Shown piece by piece: positions 6,295 through 10,318 of a stretch of DNA of 10,318 nucleotides; positions within the stretch are counted from its first letter, which is position 1; each line of letters begins with the position of its first letter. The notes beneath the pieces are model-generated. The model did not search any database, was not told where the DNA came from, and saw nothing but the letters and a program-made list of their open reading frames with translations. A program made the position numbers and the translations under genes. Source of the DNA: Candidatus Rhabdochlamydia sp. (lineage in GTDB: Bacteria; Chlamydiota; Chlamydiia; Chlamydiales; Rhabdochlamydiaceae); contig JASHWX010000012.1 of the NCBI GenBank assembly GCA_030043815.1, positions 1 to 10,318 on the forward strand. The letters are read 5' to 3'.

Positions 6295-6413
6295 ATAACT
6301 CCTAACTTTTTTATTAAATTTTATAAAAAATGATAATAAAACTCAATGTATTTTTTTTTAGTTAAATTAATATATACATTTTGATATAATTTATAGAAAA
6401 AAATAGGTGTGGC
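6295..6413. promoter_or_regulatory. Very AT-rich divergent promoter region between the two repeat-protein genes
   Basis: For the minus-strand ankyrin gene, TTGAGT (6341-6346) and TAAAAT (6318-6323) lie 17 bp apart. For the plus-strand F-box gene, TATAAT (6385-6390) is a perfect -10 box, with only a poor -35 (TTAAAT, 6362-6367) at 17 bp. AGGTG at 6405-6409 is the ribosome site of the plus gene. The two units do not overlap, but a protein bound here could affect both. Confidence 0.55.
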
Positions 6414-8447
6414 ATGTCATCTCCCGAAATTAACCTAAATATAATTTTTAATCGCTTGGAGCAATTCGAAGCACAAATCTCTCAAGGGGTTTCCGAGGAG
6501 CAAGTTAGAGAAGAACTGGCTTATCTTGGTTCTCGGGAGGTCTTCAATGCCTTTAAAGCCGCCCAATATCTTCTCGACAATCGGCACGTCGATGACCCTA
6601 AAAAGCTTAAAAGAGCCTTAGACGAAACGCGAGAGATCTATTGCCGCATCCAGGACTTAAGTTTCAAACAACCTGCTTCCCAAAATGACACGGCGGAAAG
6701 CGTTGTGAAAAGCAATTCAAAATCTGCTTTGCAATGGGTTAGCGGCGCTCTGAGTTATCTATCCTTCTTCCATAAGACAAAGCCAATCAATTTGGACACC
6801 ATGGACTTCAAGTCCAATTTCCCTCCTGTTTTCCCTGATGAGCTTTTTATCAAAATCTTCAATGATTTCGCCGATGCATACCTTTTGCCTCTTAGGGCAA
6901 CCTGCAAACGATTTTACTTTCTCATTGATCCACAAAAAATCCAACGCTCTGTCGACTTATGCGTCCATGCAGCAGCCGAAGGGCATTTATCTCTTCTGCA
7001 ATGGGCAAGGGAAGTCGTGCATCACAAATGGGACCAGAGGACATGTTTGAGCGCCGCGTCCAATGGGCATCTTGAAATATTAAGGTGGGCAAGAGCGAAC
7101 AGATGTCTTTGGAACAAAATCCATTGTGCGGCGGGCGCCGCTCAACATGGGCATCTCGGCGTGCTGAAGTGGATGAAAGCCAATCATGTTCTTCTTTCCA
7201 ATCATCGATCGATCTGCCGATCTGCAGCTCAAGGCGGCCATCTTGAGATCTTGCAATGGGCAAGAGAAAATGGATGCCCTTGGGATGCGGATACATGCGG
7301 GGCAGCAGCTGCAAATGGCCATTTTGAAATTCTGAAGTGGGCTAGAGAGCATGGTTGTCCCTGGCACGAGGGGACATGCACACGAGCAGCTGCAAATGGC
7401 CATTTTGAAATTCTGAAGTGGGCAAGAGAAAAGGGATGCCCATGGGATGAAGGAACATGCGCTCAAGCCGCTTTTGGGGGACATCTCGATATTTTGATGT
7501 GGCTGAGGTTAAAGGGGTGTCCATGGGATAAAGACACATGCGCCCAGGCGGCTCTAGGAGGCCATCGCGAAATTTTGATTTGGGCAATCGAAAATGAATG
7601 CCCAACTGATGACGTATGTACCTATGCTGCTAAGGGCGGACATTTTGAGATCCTCAAATGGGCCAGAAAGAAAGATTTTCCATGGGATAAGCGAACGTGC
7701 GTGCAAGCTGCCTTAGGCGGCTATCTGAATATCTTGAAATGGGCGCGCTCACAAGATTGTCCTTGGGATTTTAAAGTGATTGATGAGGCCGCCGTCGGAG
7801 GGCATTTGCAAGTCATTCAGTGGGCAATTGCTAACGGCTGCCCAATAGATCCGATGAGTTTCATGAGAACAGCGGCATTGAATTGCCAATTGGAGGTTCT
7901 CAAATGGGGCCGGCAGCAAGGATATTCCTTACATGCATTCACATGCTCCACGGCCGGTGGAAAAGGCGACTTAGAAATCATTAAGTGGGCTCATGCAAAC
8001 GGCTGGAGTATATCAGAAAGTGTGATGGCCGGTGCAGCTATGAATGGCCATCTTAAAGTGCTTATCTGGGCAAATCAAAATCTTTATTCCTGGAAAAAGG
8101 AATGGATATGTGCAGAGGCCGCCGGAGGGGGGTATCTGGAAGTTTTACAATGGCTGCGAAGTAATGGCTGCCCATGGGATTCTCGCACTTTTTATCTTGC
8201 TGCATCGAAAGGACATCTCGATGTCTTAAAATGGGCATTTACGCAAGGCTGTCCTTGGGATGAAAGGACGTGTCGTGCGGTAGCCGAAAATGGGCATCTT
8301 GAGGTCCTCAAATGGCTTAGAGAAAAAGGCTTTCACTTTCCCATGGAGCAAATTAGATCCTCGGCTACTCAACATCCAGCCATTTTGCAATGGTTAGATT
8401 CTATTTCCCGATCTCCTTACCACGAGTTTTGGACGTCATCTCCATGA
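6414..8447 (+). CDS. F-box protein with 27-residue CPWD/GHLEILKW ankyrin-like repeats, candidate effector of giant-virus/protist type
   Basis: A 677-residue protein. The N-terminal 1-130 is helical and unrecognised. An F-box spans about 139-175: VFPDELFIKIFNDF, then LRATCKRFYFLID, the usual PxEL..IF and L...C+.+ pattern that binds Skp1. From 182 to 661 there are 17 full repeats and one partial of about 27 residues, with consensus CxxAAxxGHLEILKWARExGCPWDxxT. This ankyrin-related repeat is frequent in F-box proteins of giant viruses (pandoraviruses, mimiviruses) and in amoebae, algae and oomycetes, but unusual in bacteria. The architecture suggests a substrate-recruiting subunit for the host SCF ubiquitin ligase, made by an intracellular bacterium. 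Acquisition from an amoeba host or a co-infecting giant virus is likely but unproven. The ATG has AGGTG 4 bp upstream and a TATAAT box about 25 bp before it. Confidence 0.9.
   Translation: MSSPEINLNIIFNRLEQFEAQISQGVSEEQVREELAYLGSREVFNAFKAAQYLLDNRHVDDPKKLKRALDETREIYCRIQDLSFKQPASQNDTAESVVKSNSKSALQWVSGALSYLSFFHKTKPINLDTMDFKSNFPPVFPDELFIKIFNDFADAYLLPLRATCKRFYFLIDPQKIQRSVDLCVHAAAEGHLSLLQWAREVVHHKWDQRTCLSAASNGHLEILRWARANRCLWNKIHCAAGAAQHGHLGVLKWMKANHVLLSNHRSICRSAAQGGHLEILQWARENGCPWDADTCGAAAANGHFEILKWAREHGCPWHEGTCTRAAANGHFEILKWAREKGCPWDEGTCAQAAFGGHLDILMWLRLKGCPWDKDTCAQAALGGHREILIWAIENECPTDDVCTYAAKGGHFEILKWARKKDFPWDKRTCVQAALGGYLNILKWARSQDCPWDFKVIDEAAVGGHLQVIQWAIANGCPIDPMSFMRTAALNCQLEVLKWGRQQGYSLHAFTCSTAGGKGDLEIIKWAHANGWSISESVMAGAAMNGHLKVLIWANQNLYSWKKEWICAEAAGGGYLEVLQWLRSNGCPWDSRTFYLAASKGHLDVLKWAFTQGCPWDERTCRAVAENGHLEVLKWLREKGFHFPMEQIRSSATQHPAILQWLDSISRSPYHEFWTSSP
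6957..8396 (+). repeat. Coding array of about 18 units with an 81 bp period
   Basis: Each unit encodes about 27 residues and ends in a cysteine-containing turn. Units at residues 268, 295, 322, 349 and 376 are the most alike. Units at 483-565 are the most diverged, having lost CPWD. Occasional units of 26 or 28-29 residues show small in-frame length changes. Confidence 0.85.
7304..7423 (+). repeat. Exact 39 bp direct repeat, one unit apart, inside the F-box gene
   Basis: Bases 7304-7342 and 7385-7423 are identical over 39 bp, exactly 81 bp apart, and encode AAANGHFEILKWA twice. Synonymous sites are unchanged, so one unit was duplicated or converted recently. Confidence 0.9.
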
Positions 8448-8544
8448 TTGCCAAAGACTTATATATTTAGTATTGCGAATTATAGTGAAATATAACAATT
8501 ATTATGCTAATATAATAAAGGAGACTCCTTAAATGAGGTGATAT
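8448..8544 (+). promoter_or_regulatory. AT-rich spacer with -10-like box and ribosome site for the 8545 gene
   Basis: TATAAT at 8511-8516 could serve as a -10 box, but no good -35 is seen at the right distance. GAGGTG (8535-8540), 4 bp before the ATG at 8545, is the likely ribosome site. Just upstream, AAGGAGACTCCTT (8518-8530) is a perfect palindrome around a single base. No terminator for the upstream F-box gene is visible. Confidence 0.4.
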
Positions 8545-9045
8545 ATGATAAAAATCGATCCTAAAGGATATTACTTAGAGCCGTACCGAACTTTGCAAGG
8601 AAAGCAAGAACAAGAAGATGCAGAAGCTGGAAAAATCGGTGAAGAAATATGGAGGCATACGATTGGTCGGGTATCGAGCCTGGCAAGAACCCCAATCTAC
8701 CTCTTTGGAACCTTTGCTCAAACGGGTAAAATCTTTGTAAAGATGGTTGTAGCCTGCTTGACCCTTGGACAATTGCACAGGTTGAATTTTCATAAATTTA
8801 CATTCGACGCTGTAGCGAGAGACAGCATTTTTTTATTGTCTATGCTTGAGAAAGTAGGAGGTTCTGCGATTCATTTTTTAGCTGCACCACCTAAAAAATA
8901 CAAGTCATTTGCAGAGGCTTTTAAAAAATCCATGAGTATCGTTTTCCTGGATGATTACCATACTGAAGGTAAATATAAATACATTAAAAAAGCCGTTTCT
9001 GTTTCCAAAATGTGGGAAAAGTACTTAAAGAACAATAAGTCATAG
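8545..9045 (+). CDS. Unrecognised 166-residue protein
   Basis: I do not recognise a family. The N-terminus (1-48) is charged. Residues about 49-78 (RTPIYLFGTFAQTGKIFVKM, then VVACLTLGQL) are moderately hydrophobic and could be a membrane-associated helix. A second hydrophobic patch lies at 92-114, and the C-terminus is lysine-rich. There is no signal peptide and no catalytic motif. A clear ribosome site (GAGGTG) and good codon flow support a real gene. It ends inside the convergent membrane protein gene, overlapping by 6 bp. Its position beside two candidate effectors makes a host-interaction role possible, but this is guesswork from context. Confidence 0.7.
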   Translation: MIKIDPKGYYLEPYRTLQGKQEQEDAEAGKIGEEIWRHTIGRVSSLARTPIYLFGTFAQTGKIFVKMVVACLTLGQLHRLNFHKFTFDAVARDSIFLLSMLEKVGGSAIHFLAAPPKKYKSFAEAFKKSMSIVFLDDYHTEGKYKYIKKAVSVSKMWEKYLKNNKS

Positions 9046-9477
9046 GCAGCGTTCGTCGACTTCGTTGCTTACCGTGATGGCGATATAGGTGAGATAGGCG
9101 GTGAGGGGAATCAGCGATAGGCATGCGAGGGCAAATGCGCCGATCGAGGCAAAGGCGATGCCGCTCACAAGGCTTGTGATTGCTCCTAGAGCTATGGGAA
9201 TGGCAATCGAGCCTGCAAAGGCGGGGAGTGCAAATTTAAAAGCGCAATTGGTTTCTACGGTGAGGCGATAAAACAGGGATCCTGCAAAGCAGATGGCGAG
9301 GTTGATCGGAATGGAAAAGGGCAGGCAGGCGGCAAAGGCTGTCATTGCCAGCGCGCGAAAGAGGTGATTGGCAAGTAATGCGGCCTTGTAAAGATTTGGG
9401 TGCTCTGTCAGGTATTCTTTAATCTGTTGTGTGGGTTTTTGCAAAAAGTTGAAGCGTTCGCAAACATTTGAAAGCAT
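9040..9477 (-). CDS. Small multi-pass membrane protein of unknown function
   Basis: A 145-residue protein with a soluble head (1-40, MLSNVCERFNFLQKPTQQIK and on), then dense hydrophobic segments at about 41-70, 80-104 and 105-135, and a short charged tail. Three to four membrane passes fit, including a paired hydrophobic stretch of the kind seen in chlamydial inclusion membrane proteins; a plain inner-membrane protein is as likely. The start at 9477 is chosen because the perfect ribosome site AAGGAGG (9483-9489) lies 5 bp before it. The ATG at 9492 would put that site inside the coding region and has no ribosome site of its own. It follows cyoE on the same strand after 37 bp, so it is probably co-transcribed. 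I do not recognise the family. Confidence 0.72.
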   Translation of the reverse strand: MLSNVCERFNFLQKPTQQIKEYLTEHPNLYKAALLANHLFRALAMTAFAACLPFSIPINLAICFAGSLFYRLTVETNCAFKFALPAFAGSIAIPIALGAITSLVSGIAFASIGAFALACLSLIPLTAYLTYIAITVSNEVDERCL

Positions 9478-9514
9478 GTTGGCCTCCTTCATTTTGTGGA
9501 ATCGAGTTTACCGA

Positions 9515-10318
9515 TCAAAAACAAATGATGCAAGAAGAGAGGGCTGTGACAATGATGAGTGAGAAGAGGAACATTTTGCGGGCCCATTGTTTGTCATTGC
9601 CGGTTTTGAATCCTTGAATCGACAAGAACAGCCAAATCGAGCCCAGGACGGCTGCGGTGATCAGATAGACTTTCCCGGTATATCCGAAGAGGGCGGGGAG
9701 CAATGCTGAGATGAAAAAGGCTGCGGAGTAAATGGTCATTTGGACTTTTGTTCTCTGGATCCCTTCCCTTAAAGGGAGGACAGGGATCGATGCTGAGGCG
9801 TATTCTTCGAGCCGATAGATGGCGATCGCATAAAAATGGGGCATCTGCCACAGGGCAATCATCGTAAATAAGAGAAGGGCGCCTAAATCTAGGCGATGGC
9901 TGACGGCAGCGTAACCCACAACGGGGGGTACGGCGCCTGCAATGCTGCCGATCAACGTGGCATGCGGGGTTCGGTATTTCATCAAGCTATATAAGAGCAC
10001 GTAGATCGCAAAGCCTGTGAGCGCAATTGCCGCGGGGAGGGGATGGACAAATGCGAATAAGAGAGAGGCTCCCGCTAGTCCAAGAACAGTGGCAGAGAGA
10101 AGGGCGGTTTGATTCGAGAGGGTGCCTTTTGCCAGGGTGCGGCCTTGTGTTCGCGCCATCTTTTTATCGGCATCGCGATCGATGTAATTGTTGAATGCGC
10201 AAGCAGAGGCAATGATCAAAGATAGCCCGATCAGGGTCATTAAAAATAATCCGAGATCAAATCGAGCTTTTGCGGCGAGCGCGAACCCGCCGGCTGCGGT
10301 GATCGCATTTCCCATGAT
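9515..10318 (-). CDS. cyoE: Protohaem IX farnesyltransferase (haem O synthase), 5' end missing
   Basis: An integral membrane prenyltransferase of the UbiA superfamily that adds a farnesyl group to haem B to make haem O, the cofactor of bo- or aa-type terminal oxidases. The frame is open to the right edge (codon ATC before the first ATG). Comparison with E. coli CyoE, which reads IIFGN at this point, indicates that roughly the first 15-20 residues are cut off, so the ATG at 10315 is internal. Counting from that ATG, the first polyprenyl-diphosphate/magnesium motif is NNYIDRDADKKMARTQGR at 42-59. LWQMPHFYAIAIYRLEEY is followed by ASIPVLPLREG, the conserved loop of CyoE/CtaB. About eight or nine hydrophobic segments alternate along the protein. 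It indicates aerobic respiration with a haem-copper oxidase encoded elsewhere. A small membrane protein gene follows 37 bp downstream. Confidence 0.94.
   Translation of the reverse strand: MMGNAITAAGGFALAAKARFDLGLFLMTLIGLSLIIASACAFNNYIDRDADKKMARTQGRTLAKGTLSNQTALLSATVLGLAGASLLFAFVHPLPAAIALTGFAIYVLLYSLMKYRTPHATLIGSIAGAVPPVVGYAAVSHRLDLGALLLFTMIALWQMPHFYAIAIYRLEEYASASIPVLPLREGIQRTKVQMTIYSAAFFISALLPALFGYTGKVYLITAAVLGSIWLFLSIQGFKTGNDKQWARKMFLFSLIIVTALSSCIICF

Noticed and set aside
6922..7605. Long antisense open frames opposite the F-box repeats
   Set aside because: They are by-products of the repeated, in-phase coding sequence, without ribosome sites or recognisable protein features.
6957..8396. 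CRISPR or tandem non-coding repeat
   Set aside because: The 81 bp period is in frame within one long coding region and encodes a known protein repeat; there are no unique spacers.
8518..8541. AAGGAGACTCCTT palindrome followed by a two-codon ATG AGG TGA frame as a translation switch
   Set aside because: The ATG AGG TGA is explained by the GAGGTGAT ribosome site of the 8545 gene, and a 6 bp stem with a one-base loop cannot form as an RNA hairpin without losing pairs.
9478..9492. Upstream ATG at 9492 as start of the small membrane protein
   Set aside because: It has no ribosome site, and the perfect AAGGAGG lies just downstream of it, correctly placed for the ATG at 9477.

Overview
The window looks like part of the chromosome of an amoeba-associated (environmental) member of the Chlamydiae, of the Waddlia/Criblamydia/Parachlamydia sort. 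This is inference. It rests on compact bacterial metabolic genes next to eukaryote-like ankyrin and F-box repeat proteins, a short hydrophobic membrane protein, and a haem O synthase gene. No rRNA or phylogenetic marker settles the species.

Left part (1-3776, all on the minus strand, read right to left): a complete operon head for phenylalanine and tyrosine synthesis. A strong promoter (TTGACG, 17 bp, TACAAT; 3748-3776) drives a short leader RNA. The leader encodes an undescribed-looking 34-residue peptide (3620-3724) that contains one Trp codon and then five aromatic codons in a row, Tyr-Tyr-Phe-Tyr-Phe. Next come DAHP synthase (type I-beta, with an N-terminal regulatory domain), a monofunctional AroQ-class chorismate mutase, prephenate dehydratase with an ACT domain, a short prephenate dehydrogenase, and a class I aminotransferase that runs off the left edge. 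The structural genes all overlap, which implies tight translational coupling. The operon opens the shikimate pathway and carries out every step from chorismate to Phe and Tyr, so a Tyr/Phe-rich leader peptide fits its products. The leader RNA can also form two mutually exclusive long-range pairings, one of which hides the ribosome binding site of DAHP synthase. This attenuator is the most interesting element in the window.

Middle part (3777-8544): an accessory, host-interaction region. It starts with the N-terminal half of a CopG-like antitoxin gene, cut off at the stop codon of the neighbouring gene. A 786-residue ankyrin-repeat protein (minus) and a 677-residue F-box protein (plus) are transcribed divergently from a very AT-rich spacer. 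The F-box protein carries about 18 repeats of the 27-residue CPWD..TC..AA..GHLE(I/V)LKWAR type, known mainly from giant viruses and protists. Both are candidate effectors acting on host ubiquitin ligases.

Right part (8545-10318): a 166-residue protein of unknown function (plus) converges with, and overlaps by 6 bp, a two-gene minus-strand unit. That unit is haem O synthase (cyoE, cut by the right edge) followed by a small multi-pass membrane protein of unknown function. No tRNA, rRNA, insertion sequence or CRISPR array was seen.
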